Assembly (NCBI RefSeq): GCF_003313325.1
Contig: NZ_QMHQ01000003.1
Span: 310,001 to 374,000, forward strand
DNA length: 64,000 nucleotides
Reading direction: 5' to 3'
Source of the DNA: Pedobacter namyangjuensis
GTDB taxonomy: Bacteria; Bacteroidota; Bacteroidia; Sphingobacteriales; Sphingobacteriaceae
In this document: piece after piece, positions 9,442 through 18,290 of the stretch
Numbering within the stretch: the stretch's first letter is position 1
Layout of the letters: each line of letters opens with the position of its first letter
Notes under the pieces: model-generated
The model's input: the letters and a program-made list of their open reading frames with translations, nothing else
Told to the model about the DNA's origin: nothing
Databases searched by the model: none
Translations under genes and position numbers: made by a program

Positions 9442-10686
9442 TTATTTACTAATCTCTACAATATCATACTGGTTATATTGGTCGTAAGATGAAGTGATCA
9501 CTTCCTCATCTTTTTGTAAACCTTCCAGCACTTCGTAGTACAAGTAATTTTTACGACCAATTTTTACGTTTCTCTTTGTTGCTTTGCCATTATTTACTAC
9601 AAATACCCAACTTCCGCCTGTACTTTGAAAAAACTGTCCTTGGCTAAGCAATAGCGATTTGCTGTTATCTGACAGGGTAAGTTTAACCTGCATAGACAAA
9701 CCTCTCCTTAAGCCTTCTGGTGCCTTAGCTTCAAAAACCATTTCAACCTGAAATTGCCCTGCCGTAACTTCTGGAATTACTTTGCTTACTCTTAAAGCAT
9801 AGGTTTGTCCGTTAAATTCGCATTGTGCAGTTTGTCCTTCTTTAACACGGTTGATGTAATATTCATCTACACCAGCTTGTAATTTGTAACCCTGCAGCAC
9901 ATCAATTTTGCCTAGCATTTCATTTGCATTGTACGATTTACCAATTACCGGATCGTAAGACGATAATCTTCCAGAAACTGGCGCCTTAATGGTCATATTT
10001 TCTATGTTCTGGCGGATGGTTTGCAAACTTTCGTTCATCCTAGCGATAGAGATTTCGATCTGCTGCAATTGCATTATCCTACTTTGGTTCTCTTGTTTTA
10101 CAGCTTGTTTTAATAAACCTTTACGTCCTTGATAGTATTCGTAATTCTGACTAGAGATATTAAACTCCTCTCTGGTAATAACTTTTTTATCAAACAAAGT
10201 GCTATCTATCTTATACTTACGGCTAGCAGTGCGCAAATTGTTCTCAATATCCATCATATCTTGGCTCATTACCCTTTGGTTTTGCTCCAAATCTAACCTC
10301 AACTTGCGTAACTGGTTAATTTGTTCGGTAATACTGGTTTCGCTAGATGTATAGCTAGAAAGTGCATTTGGGTTTGCTATCCTTAACAATGGAGTACCCG
10401 CAACTACAGAAGCGCCATTTTCGGTAAAAATTTGAGCAACGGTACCACCCTCAGAAGAACTTACAATTACCGAAGTAAGCGGAACAACACTTGCATTAAG
10501 TAAAACCACATCTTCAAAATCGCCATAAGCTACTTTACTAACGGTTATTTTTTCTGCTTCAACTTTAAAAACCTTGTTAAGCGATAAGCTATAACCATAA
10601 CCAACCAATCCTAAAAAGGCAATTACACCAACAATTATGATAATTGTCTTTTTACTAAACCTTTTCTTTTCAATTACTTTGTCCAT
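9442..10686 (-). CDS. Periplasmic membrane fusion protein (HlyD/MacA family)
   Basis: This 414-residue adaptor links the inner-membrane ABC permease to an outer-membrane channel. It has a cytoplasmic basic start (MDKVIEKKRFSKK), one membrane helix (residues 14-32), a lipoyl/barrel-sandwich half (EGGTVAQIF... GTPLLRI), a long coiled coil (about residues 110-215, rich in Q/R/I heptads), the second lipoyl half (TIKAPVSGRL) and beta-barrel domains (LRRGLSMQVKLTL; YEVLEGLQKDEEVI). First gene of the operon. A sigma-54-type promoter lies just upstream. No outer-membrane TolC gene is in the window. Confidence 0.93.
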   Translation of the reverse strand: MDKVIEKKRFSKKTIIIIVGVIAFLGLVGYGYSLSLNKVFKVEAEKITVSKVAYGDFEDVVLLNASVVPLTSVIVSSSEGGTVAQIFTENGASVVAGTPLLRIANPNALSSYTSSETSITEQINQLRKLRLDLEQNQRVMSQDMMDIENNLRTASRKYKIDSTLFDKKVITREEFNISSQNYEYYQGRKGLLKQAVKQENQSRIMQLQQIEISIARMNESLQTIRQNIENMTIKAPVSGRLSSYDPVIGKSYNANEMLGKIDVLQGYKLQAGVDEYYINRVKEGQTAQCEFNGQTYALRVSKVIPEVTAGQFQVEMVFEAKAPEGLRRGLSMQVKLTLSDNSKSLLLSQGQFFQSTGGSWVFVVNNGKATKRNVKIGRKNYLYYEVLEGLQKDEEVITSSYDQYNQYDIVEISK

Positions 10687-10713
10687 TTACCTGATATTCT
10701 ATGCAGCAACGTT

Positions 10714-10730
10714 TGCCAACTTTATGCCAA
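10714..10730 (-). promoter_or_regulatory. Candidate sigma-54 (-24/-12) promoter of the ABC operon
   Basis: On the minus strand this reads TTGGCATAAAGTTGGCA. It has GG and GC doublets separated by exactly ten bases and matches YTGGCA-N5-TTGCW except for one base in the -12 element (TGGC for TTGC). A start about 12 bases further on would leave a leader of roughly 15-20 bases before the ATG at 10686. A sigma-54 activator gene is divergent at 10939. The spacing is exact, but the match is by eye only. Confidence 0.6.
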
Positions 10731-10865
10731 TCGGCAAAATAATTTTAAATTATTGATTTACAGATATTTAAAATATATTTTCATTTTTAATTGTTCATTT
10801 ACGGACAGTAGATGTACAGCATCGAACAGTTAGCTTTATTTTTGGGCTTCAACAGTAAACCATTT

Positions 10866-10916
10866 GTCATTCCGAGTAAGTGAGAATCTGTTCCCTAGAT
10901 TCTTCGCAATGCTCCC
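10866..10916. repeat. Dispersed-type intergenic repeat fragment with a small hairpin
   Basis: Starts TCATTCCGAGTAAGTGAG and contains the inverted repeat GAATCT-gttccct-AGATTC followed by TTCGCAATGCTCCC. It resembles the common TCATTCCGAG...GGAATC...GATTCTTCGC type of Bacteroidota intergenic repeat (recalled, not searched). It lies between the two divergent promoters, 22 bases before the regulator start. Confidence 0.55.
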
Positions 10917-10938
10917 AATGATAAGCCAAATTTAGGTT

Positions 10939-12309
10939 ATGACAGAAGCAAACATACTTGTAATAGACGATGACGATGACATCCTGTTAAGTGCAAGACT
11001 GTATTTAAAACAGCACTTTAATCAGGTATTAACTTGTAAATCGCCTAAAGAAATTAATGTGTTACTCAGTAGAAACGAGATAGATATTATCCTGCTAGAC
11101 ATGAATTACCAAAAAGGTGCAAATGATGGCAGAGAAGGATTATATTGGTTAGAACACATTTTATCTATTGATAAAGATTACGTGGTTATTTTAATGACGG
11201 CTTTTGGCAACGTAGAACTTGCAGTACAAGCCATTAAAAAAGGCGCCACAGATTTCATCCTTAAACCTTGGGAAAACGAAAAGTTATTTGCCACGTTATC
11301 TGCGGCTTCAAAACTTCGCCAGTCAAACAAAAAAGTTAAAAAACTAGAGAAAATTCATACATCCATGCAAAACGATATGGCCAGGAAGTTTGAAAATCTA
11401 GTGGGCAATCACGAAAGTGTGCAGCAGTTACAAAAAACATTGGTTAAGGTTGCTCCTACCGATGCCAACGTATTAATTTTGGGCGAAAATGGAACAGGAA
11501 AACAAGTTTTTGCATTAGAACTGCACAAAAATTCGCTTAGGCACAAGCAAATTTTTATGCACGTAGATTTAGGTTCGTTAAACGAAAACCTTTTTGAAAG
11601 CGAACTTTTTGGCTATGCCAAAGGTGCTTTTACCGATGCTAAAGAAGATAAACCAGGCAGGTTTGAAATGGCCGAAGGTGGAACCATTTTTTTAGATGAA
11701 ATAGGAAATCTATCGCTTCCATTACAAGCTAAATTATTATCGGTTTTACAAAACAGAACCGTTACCAGGCTAGGCGAAAGTAAAGTTAGAAAAATTGATG
11801 TACGTTTAATCAGTGCTACCAATATGCCACTTAACGAAATGGTTGCTAAAGGTACCTTTAGACAAGATTTACTTTTCAGAATAAATACGGTTGAGCTAAT
11901 TTTACCTCCTTTACGCCAACGTGGAAATGATATTTTGCTACTCGCTAACCATTTTTTACAAAACTTTAATGCTAAGTACCACAAAAACATTTTAAGCATT
12001 AAAGCACAAGCATCGCAAACGTTGCTCAATTACGGCTGGCCCGGTAATATTAGAGAATTACAACATGTGCTTGAAAGAGCGGTAATTATGGCCGATGGAA
12101 TAGAAATCTCATCCGAAGATTTACAGCTATCGCCACAAAAATTTGGTACTCAAAATGTATTGCAAACCGATATGCCCTTAGATGAAATGGAAAAAATGAT
12201 GGTTAACAAAGCTATTGAAAAGCATAAAGGAAATATTAGCAGAGCAGCTGCGGAACTTGGCTTAACCAGAGCCGCACTTTACAGAAGAATTGAAAAATTT
12301 GGGCTTTAA
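10939..12309 (+). CDS. Sigma-54-dependent response regulator, NtrC family
   Basis: A 456-residue activator in three parts. The receiver (1-125) has the acidic pair (VIDDDDD), the phospho-acceptor in IILLDMNY and the lysine in LKPWEN. The AAA+ domain (about 150-385) has Walker A as GENGTGKQ, the sigma-54 contact loop as GAFTDA (not the usual GAFTGA) and Walker B as GTIFLDEIG. The C-terminus has a Fis-type helix-turn-helix (NISRAAAELGLTRAALYRRI). It is followed by its probable sensor kinase and is divergent from the ABC operon, whose -24/-12 promoter it is the natural candidate to activate. GAFTDA occurs in some working activators, so activity is likely but not certain. Confidence 0.93.
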   Translation: MTEANILVIDDDDDILLSARLYLKQHFNQVLTCKSPKEINVLLSRNEIDIILLDMNYQKGANDGREGLYWLEHILSIDKDYVVILMTAFGNVELAVQAIKKGATDFILKPWENEKLFATLSAASKLRQSNKKVKKLEKIHTSMQNDMARKFENLVGNHESVQQLQKTLVKVAPTDANVLILGENGTGKQVFALELHKNSLRHKQIFMHVDLGSLNENLFESELFGYAKGAFTDAKEDKPGRFEMAEGGTIFLDEIGNLSLPLQAKLLSVLQNRTVTRLGESKVRKIDVRLISATNMPLNEMVAKGTFRQDLLFRINTVELILPPLRQRGNDILLLANHFLQNFNAKYHKNILSIKAQASQTLLNYGWPGNIRELQHVLERAVIMADGIEISSEDLQLSPQKFGTQNVLQTDMPLDEMEKMMVNKAIEKHKGNISRAAAELGLTRAALYRRIEKFGL

Positions 12310-12318
12310 ATGGATAAG

Positions 12319-12381
12319 GAGCAAAGATTAAAGAGCAAAGAATAAAGAGCAAAGAGAAAAGATTAAAGAGCAAAGATTAAA
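12319..12381 (+). repeat. Short tandem repeat between regulator and kinase genes
   Basis: About four imperfect units of 13-15 bases built on GAGCAAAGATTAAA, lying in the 104-base gap between the regulator and kinase. The units are purine-rich on the plus strand and could vary in number by slippage. No coding potential is apparent. Confidence 0.65.
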
Positions 12382-12413
12382 ATTCTCAAACCAATTACCT
12401 TTACAATTACAAC

Positions 12414-13772
12414 ATGTTTTACCAACGATTTACCTTTAGATTAATTTTTCGGCTCGTTATAGTTAACGTACTCGCTTTGCTGTTAGCCTATCTAATTGTA
12501 AAAACCGAATTATGGTTTACTATTGCAGGGGTAAGTTTTATTCTTTTAGGTAGTATTTTCTCACTCTACTTTTATATCAACCAAATAAGAGAAGACATTA
12601 AAAGATTCATTTTAGCGGTTAAAACCAGAGATCATACCTTAAATTTCAAAAACAAAGCTACCAAAGGCAGTTTCCCCGAACTTTACGAGTCATTTAACGA
12701 CATTATCCAGATCCATAAAGATATACAGCTAGAACAGGATGCCATGTTTCAGCTCATCAAAAATATACTGGCGCAGGTTCCCGTTGGTGTAATTGTAGTT
12801 AAACGCGAAAAGGATTTAGCTCAAAAATCAGAAATTTCCTTTTTTAATAATGCCGCAAGCAACTTGTTAAATGTACCTGCATATCGTTATTGGCACCGTT
12901 TTCAAGATCATTTACCATTATTCACCAAAGAAATTGAAAAGATTCAAGATGGCGGAAAACGTTTTTTCGAGTTAAAAATCCAAGAGAAATTCGTGCAACT
13001 TTCTATAGAAGTTATTCCCTTAAATCTTTACGGCGCTAATTACAACATCATCTCTTTCCAAAATATTAAAGATGAGATTGAGCAAAAGGAAACCGAGGCT
13101 TGGAACCGATTAATCGGTGTGATCTCTCATGAAATTTTAAATTCCATTACGCCAATCAGTTCACTTTCCGACACAGTAAACCAAATGATTAGCAACAAGG
13201 AAAGTTTGAATATTGAGGATTTAGAAGACTTAAAACCCGCATTGCAAACAATTAAACGCCGCTCTGATGGCTTATTGGATTTTGTAAAGGATTATCGGCT
13301 AATTGCCGAGTTGCCCACCCCAAATGTTACACAGCATAGCGTTGGAGAAATTTTGCAGCACATTAAAATTTTAATGCAACCCATGGTTAGCGCTAAACAT
13401 ATTAAGTTAGAAGTATTGCAAACTGCCTCGAAAATTTCGTTAAGCCTCGATTTTAAATTGGTAGAACAAGCACTAATTAATTTGATAACCAACAGCATGT
13501 ACGCGGTAGAAGATACCGAAAAACCGTTAATAGAAGTTAGCTACCGTTTGGCCCACAATAAAGTTTATGTAGATGTTACCGATAATGGTAAAGGGATAGA
13601 CAGCGAAAGCCTCGACAAGATTTTTGTACCCTTTTACACAACCAGAAAAAATGGTTCAGGTATTGGTTTAACCATAACTCGCAACATTATGAAAATGCAT
13701 CGCGGTAATTTAGAGGTCGATTCTGAGCCCAACGTTAAAACAACTTTTTCGCTGGTTTTTAATTATGCGTAA
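12414..13772 (+). CDS. Sensor histidine kinase (partner of the NtrC-type regulator)
   Basis: A 452-residue membrane kinase. Two N-terminal helices (about residues 12-30 and 33-53) with almost no periplasmic loop suggest sensing in the membrane or cytoplasm. A PAS-like region follows (about 105-220, DAMFQLIKNILAQVPVGVIVV). The phospho-acceptor region is LIGVISHEILNSITPI, and the ATPase domain has N (NLITNSMYAV), G1 (DVTDNGKGID), F (FVPFYTT) and G2 (GSGIGLTI) boxes. Encoded 104 bases after the response regulator; the two make a complete two-component system. Confidence 0.93.
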   Translation: MFYQRFTFRLIFRLVIVNVLALLLAYLIVKTELWFTIAGVSFILLGSIFSLYFYINQIREDIKRFILAVKTRDHTLNFKNKATKGSFPELYESFNDIIQIHKDIQLEQDAMFQLIKNILAQVPVGVIVVKREKDLAQKSEISFFNNAASNLLNVPAYRYWHRFQDHLPLFTKEIEKIQDGGKRFFELKIQEKFVQLSIEVIPLNLYGANYNIISFQNIKDEIEQKETEAWNRLIGVISHEILNSITPISSLSDTVNQMISNKESLNIEDLEDLKPALQTIKRRSDGLLDFVKDYRLIAELPTPNVTQHSVGEILQHIKILMQPMVSAKHIKLEVLQTASKISLSLDFKLVEQALINLITNSMYAVEDTEKPLIEVSYRLAHNKVYVDVTDNGKGIDSESLDKIFVPFYTTRKNGSGIGLTITRNIMKMHRGNLEVDSEPNVKTTFSLVFNYA

Positions 13773-13836
13773 ATCCATTTGTAGCTTAGTTGTTTTTTTT
13801 TAGAAAGCGAAAGTTTGTAGCTTTTCGGTCAATTCT

Positions 13837-13897
13837 GCCCCGCTTTTTGTTACAAGCCCCGAAGAAAAATCGGGGGCTTTTCACTTCAATCGGGCTT
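13837..13897 (-). repeat. Dispersed hairpin repeat, copy A
   Basis: On the minus strand it runs from AAGCCCGATTGAAGTG through the hairpin GCCCCCGATTTTTCTTCGGGGC to AAAAAGCGGGGC. The ends match the other seven copies; the core differs. It lies between the convergent 3' ends of the kinase and the CDP-alcohol phosphotransferase, where its hairpin could end both transcripts. Confidence 0.75.
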
Positions 13898-14037
13898 ATT
13901 AAACAAAACCGAGTACAATAAAACATCTACAGCTATATCAAATCCATCATTCCCGCGAATCCAGGAATCGTAATGCATAAGAAAAACATAGCTTCGAATT
14001 TACGGTCGAGCGGGCGATAACGCAATAAAAAACTGGT

Positions 14038-14637
14038 TTAACTATTCAAATATTTACTCTTCCTAAAAGCTATCCCCTTTCTAATTAAAATAGCATGATA
14101 AAAACTAGGCACATCATGTGTCCATTTTGGCAAGATCAGCACTATTAAAACCACATCTAACTGAGAAATTAATCCAATAACAATACAAGTTGCCAAAATC
14201 CATCCGCCGAAGGCGAAACCTAATAAAGAAGTAAAAGTTGCCAGTAAAGTTAAGCCCCATATTTTAGATAGAAATGCGTGTGTGCAAGTCTCTTTTCCAA
14301 ACTTTAACAAACTAACTAAATAGCAAAGCGCTTCCATTGCTAGCAATGACATTACACCATATTTACTAGCAATAATTAGATGTGGATAAATAAGATAACA
14401 ACCAACAGCAACGCTTAGCCAAAAAATCAAATCAGTTTGACTATCTAATCTTCTCATTCTCTCTGTAGAAACTCCTTGCTTTCTGGCAATAATTCCATCA
14501 AAAATATCAGACAATAACCCTAAAAACATCAGAATTAAAACAAGCTGTGTTGCCTGTTCTTTCATTACCCAAGCCAAACATAAAATGGTTGGAGCTAGTA
14601 AAAATCTAAACAGAATTAGCAGATACGGAATGCTCAT
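14038..14637 (-). CDS. CDP-alcohol phosphatidyltransferase family protein
   Basis: A 199-residue integral membrane enzyme with about six helices. I place the start at the ATG at 14637 (MSIPYLLILFR); upstream only a TTG extends the frame. It carries the family motif as DIFDGIIAR, then RRLDSQTD after eight more residues and M. In the canonical motif, D(x)2DG(x)2AR(x)8G(x)3D(x)3D, a glycine stands where this protein has methionine. All the metal-binding aspartates are kept. The family moves a phospho-alcohol from CDP-diacylglycerol or a similar donor; the acceptor cannot be told. It stands alone, convergent with the kinase gene and divergent from the trehalose gene. Confidence 0.85.
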   Translation of the reverse strand: MSIPYLLILFRFLLAPTILCLAWVMKEQATQLVLILMFLGLLSDIFDGIIARKQGVSTERMRRLDSQTDLIFWLSVAVGCYLIYPHLIIASKYGVMSLLAMEALCYLVSLLKFGKETCTHAFLSKIWGLTLLATFTSLLGFAFGGWILATCIVIGLISQLDVVLIVLILPKWTHDVPSFYHAILIRKGIAFRKSKYLNS

Positions 14638-14771
14638 AGATATTGCAAACCACAAGATAAAAAATCATTTTTTAATGTTTAGCATTAAATCATATTAATG
14701 TACGGAAATGGGAAAATTGAAACAAAAACATCGTAAAAATCCTTATTAATGTGTCCCATTCTTAAAAACAC

Positions 14772-16946
14772 ATGAAAACTATTATAATATCGAATAGACT
14801 TCCCGTTAAAATAATCGAAGAAAACAACGAATACCATTTTTTGCCAAGCGAAGGCGGTTTAGCCACCGGACTTGGAGATGTATATAAAAGTGGAAACTCC
14901 CTTTGGATAGGTTGGCCCGGAATGGAAATTCCGGAAGAACGCCAAGACGAAGTAATAGAAAAACTAGCGGAATTAAACCTTTACCCCGTTTTTTTAACAC
15001 AAACTGAAATCAATTTGTATTACGAAGGCTTCTCTAACGAAGTGCTTTGGCCTGTATTTCATTACTTGGTTACTTACGCAAACTATGAGCAATCTTATTG
15101 GGATTGTTATAAACAAGTAAACGAAAAATTTGCATTAGCTGCATCGAAATTTATTCAGGCAGACGACACAGTTTGGATTCAGGATTATCAGTTGTTATTG
15201 CTGCCTGGTATTTTAAGAAAGCATAACGATAAATCAACCATTGGCTTTTTCCAACATATACCATTTCCGTCTTACGAAATTTTTAGACTAATACCTTGGC
15301 GAGAAGAATTACTTAACGGATTGATTGGATCGGATTTAATCGGTTTCCATACCTACGATGATGTTAGACATTTTCTGAGTACAGCCAGCAGGCTTTTACC
15401 CGTTAATACCAGTGCAAATGTAATTACAACCGAAAATAGGAAAATTGTGGTAGAAGCGTTTCCGATGGGCATAGACTTTGATAAGTTCAACGATTTGGCA
15501 AAATCGCCTGTTGTTTTGGCAGAAACTACACAATTTAAGGAGCAATATAGAGACGTAACCGCTATCCTTTCTATAGATAGATTAGATTATAGTAAAGGGA
15601 TCTTTGAACGCTTGCAGGCGTTTCAGCTATTATTGGAAACTCATCCGGAGTACATAGAAAAAATCTTGCTAAATATGATTGTGGTACCCTCTCGAGACAC
15701 TGTACCTCAGTATAAAGAGCTTAAAGAACAGATAGACCAGCTTGTAGGGAGCATTAATGCAAAATATAGAACAGTAAATTGGAATCCGATCAACTACTTC
15801 TATCGCTCTTTTCCGGTAGAAACTTTGTCGGCTTTTTACAGCGCATCAGACATTTGCTTGGTAACACCTATGCGTGATGGGATGAACCTGGTAAGTAAGG
15901 AATACATTGCCAGTAGAACGGAAAATACGGGCGTACTTATTTTAAGTGAGATGGCAGGCTCATCTAAAGAACTTACCGATGCGGTAATGGTAAACCCAAA
16001 TAATTTGGGAGATATTATGCAAGCAATTGTTGATGCATTAATTATGCCTATTGCAGAACAGCAACAACGCATGAAAACCATGCGGGCTACAGTCGAAAAA
16101 TTTAACGTTAAACATTGGGTTAACAATTTTATGCTAAAATTAAACGAAGTAAAAGAACACCAAAATTCATTGCTAACTAAACATGCAATAAACAGTTTAC
16201 AATCTGCGCTTCCATTAAAATATAAACAAGCCAAAAACAGGGTCTTGTTTTTAGATTACGACGGCACGCTAGTTGGATTTGCAGGCAATATAGACGATGC
16301 CTCTCCTGACGAGGAATTATATGATTTATTACAAAAGTTAATTGCTGATAAAGCGAATAAGGTTGTAATTGTAAGTGGAAGAAGGCACGAGACCTTAGAG
16401 AAATGGTTTGGCCATTTACAGGTGGATTTAATAGCCGAACATGGCGCTTGGCAACGTAATGGCGATAAAAAATGGAATTCTCTTCCCTTACTTACCGATC
16501 AATGGAAACAGGAAATAAAATCGATATTAGAAACTTATGTTGATAGAACTCCAGGTTCTTTTATCGAGGAGAAAAGCTATTCCTTGGTGTGGCATTATAG
16601 AAAAGTTGAAGAAGGTTTGGGTGATTTAAGGGCTAACGAAATTGATAGTAATCTTAGAATGTTAGTTGCAGATAAAGGCTTACAATTAATGCCCGGCAAT
16701 AAAGTTATTGAGTTTAAAAACGTGGAGGTTAACAAAGGAAAAGCAACTTTAAATTGGTTGCATGATAAAAATCCAGATTTTATTATGGCGCTTGGCGACG
16801 ACCATACCGATGAGGATATATTTAAGGTTTTGCCAGATGACGCCATCTCTATAAAAATTGGAGGAAATATCTCGGCAGCCAAATACTTCTTAAACGATTA
16901 CAAAGAGGTAAGAAAACTACTTTGGAGCTTGGTTAGTGCAGGATAA
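14772..16946 (+). CDS. otsAB: Bifunctional trehalose-6-phosphate synthase/phosphatase
   Basis: A 724-residue fusion. Residues 1 to about 465 are a GT20 synthase: NRLP at the start, the sugar-phosphate region (LPSEGGLATGL; here GGLATGLGD), the LSIDRLDYSKGI segment, and donor binding in MRDGMNLVSKEYIA. Residues 485-724 are a HAD-type trehalose-6-phosphate phosphatase with LFLDYDGTLVGF as motif I and ALGDDHTDEDIF as motif IV. It would make trehalose from UDP-glucose and glucose-6-phosphate in two steps in one cytoplasmic protein. Osmotic, drying or cold protection is the usual role. It is monocistronic, with its own terminator just after the stop. Confidence 0.95.
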   Translation: MKTIIISNRLPVKIIEENNEYHFLPSEGGLATGLGDVYKSGNSLWIGWPGMEIPEERQDEVIEKLAELNLYPVFLTQTEINLYYEGFSNEVLWPVFHYLVTYANYEQSYWDCYKQVNEKFALAASKFIQADDTVWIQDYQLLLLPGILRKHNDKSTIGFFQHIPFPSYEIFRLIPWREELLNGLIGSDLIGFHTYDDVRHFLSTASRLLPVNTSANVITTENRKIVVEAFPMGIDFDKFNDLAKSPVVLAETTQFKEQYRDVTAILSIDRLDYSKGIFERLQAFQLLLETHPEYIEKILLNMIVVPSRDTVPQYKELKEQIDQLVGSINAKYRTVNWNPINYFYRSFPVETLSAFYSASDICLVTPMRDGMNLVSKEYIASRTENTGVLILSEMAGSSKELTDAVMVNPNNLGDIMQAIVDALIMPIAEQQQRMKTMRATVEKFNVKHWVNNFMLKLNEVKEHQNSLLTKHAINSLQSALPLKYKQAKNRVLFLDYDGTLVGFAGNIDDASPDEELYDLLQKLIADKANKVVIVSGRRHETLEKWFGHLQVDLIAEHGAWQRNGDKKWNSLPLLTDQWKQEIKSILETYVDRTPGSFIEEKSYSLVWHYRKVEEGLGDLRANEIDSNLRMLVADKGLQLMPGNKVIEFKNVEVNKGKATLNWLHDKNPDFIMALGDDHTDEDIFKVLPDDAISIKIGGNISAAKYFLNDYKEVRKLLWSLVSAG

Positions 16947-16952
16947 ATAAAA

Positions 16953-16987
16953 AAAAACCGTCATTTCATTGAGTAAATGACGGTTTT
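16953..16987. terminator. Bidirectional intrinsic terminator
   Basis: A perfect 14-base stem (AAAAACCGTCATTT with AAATGACGGTTTTT) and a 7-base loop. A-tract and T-tract lie on both sides, so it can stop the trehalose gene from the left and glgC from the right. Confidence 0.9.
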
Positions 16988-17006
16988 TTATAAATTATAT
17001 GATTAC

Positions 17007-18278
17007 TTAAATTACAGTTCCATTTGGTATAGTAGCACCCTTTTTAATTACTACAATTCCATCTTTTACTACGTAAAGCCCATAATCGCCTTCGGCTAAA
17101 TGGTTTCCGCCATTAATCCTTACGTCGTTACCAATACGGCAATTTTTATCAACTATTGCATTGTTAATGTAACACCTATCGCCAATTCCCAATAACGGTT
17201 TACCGGCATTAGATTCATGCTGTATATCCGCAAGTGTTTGATAATGATCACTACCCATAATGTATGAGTTTGCAATGGTTGTACCTTTACCAATTCTAGA
17301 ACGAATACCTAAGACAGCTCTTTCTACCCTACTTGCCTGTATAATGCAACCTTCGGCAATTATTGTTTTCTCTAAAGTAGTACCCGATATTTTTGACGGT
17401 GGCAACATCCTAGCTCTTGTAAAAATAGTATGTGCGCTATCAAACATATTAAACTGCGGAATATCATCCGTTAAGCCTAAATTAGCTTCGAAGAACGAAG
17501 AAATATTACCAATATCAGTCCAATAACCTTCGTATTGGTAGCTCAAAACTTTGCTTCCAGCTAAAGAACGAGGGATAATTTCTTTACCAAAATCCTTTTC
17601 TTCTGGGTTCTCATTCAACATTTTAACCAACAGTTCTCTATTAAAAATATAGATACCCATTGAAGCTAAGTAGTTTCTCCCAACAGACTTCATTTCATCA
17701 CCTGTTTCAGAAACCCACTCTGGCAATAAATCAGATTTTGGTTTTTCGATAAATGAAGAAATGAAACTCTCCTCGTCGGTTTTGAGAATTCCGAAATTAG
17801 TAGCGTCTTTTGCATTTACCGGAATGGTAGCAATAGAAATCTCGGCACCTTTTTCGATATGGGCGCTTAACATTTCGCTAAAATCCATTTGATAAAGCTG
17901 ATCGCCAGAAAGGATCAAAATATACTCAAATTCGTGGTTCATGATGTGGTGCATGCACTGCCTTACCGCATCTGCCGTACCTTGAAACCAAGTAGGGTTT
18001 TCTGGCGTTTGTTCTGCTGCCAAAATATCAACAAAAGCCTTAGAAAAATGGCTAAAATGATAGGTGTTTTTAATGTGTTTGTTTAGCGAAGCTGAGTTAA
18101 ATTGCGTTAAAACGAACATTCGGTGAATGCCTGAGTTCATACAATTTGAGATGGGAATATCGACCAAGCGATATTTACCACCTATTGGAACAGCAGGTTT
18201 AGAGCGTGTTTGTGTAAGCGGAGATAACCTAGATCCTTGGCCACCGCCAAGGATTACACCCAATACTTTATCGGTCAT
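17007..18278 (-). CDS. glgC: Glucose-1-phosphate adenylyltransferase
   Basis: A 423-residue enzyme that makes ADP-glucose from ATP and glucose-1-phosphate, the committed step of bacterial glycogen synthesis. The nucleotide-binding start is ILGGGQGSRLSPLT followed by RSKPAVPIGGKYRLVDIP. The substrate region is FQGTADAVRQ, and DIGNISSFFEANL with the following repeats forms the C-terminal left-handed beta-helix. Length is normal. It lies 12 bases after glgA stops, in the same direction, so the two form an operon. No branching enzyme or phosphorylase gene is in the window. Confidence 0.95.
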   Translation of the reverse strand: MTDKVLGVILGGGQGSRLSPLTQTRSKPAVPIGGKYRLVDIPISNCMNSGIHRMFVLTQFNSASLNKHIKNTYHFSHFSKAFVDILAAEQTPENPTWFQGTADAVRQCMHHIMNHEFEYILILSGDQLYQMDFSEMLSAHIEKGAEISIATIPVNAKDATNFGILKTDEESFISSFIEKPKSDLLPEWVSETGDEMKSVGRNYLASMGIYIFNRELLVKMLNENPEEKDFGKEIIPRSLAGSKVLSYQYEGYWTDIGNISSFFEANLGLTDDIPQFNMFDSAHTIFTRARMLPPSKISGTTLEKTIIAEGCIIQASRVERAVLGIRSRIGKGTTIANSYIMGSDHYQTLADIQHESNAGKPLLGIGDRCYINNAIVDKNCRIGNDVRINGGNHLAEGDYGLYVVKDGIVVIKKGATIPNGTVI

Positions 18279-18290
18279 ATATATTTAGTT

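Noticed and set aside
12319..12381. CRISPR array
   Set aside because: Units of about 14 bases without spacers; a simple tandem repeat. No cas gene or array elsewhere in the window.
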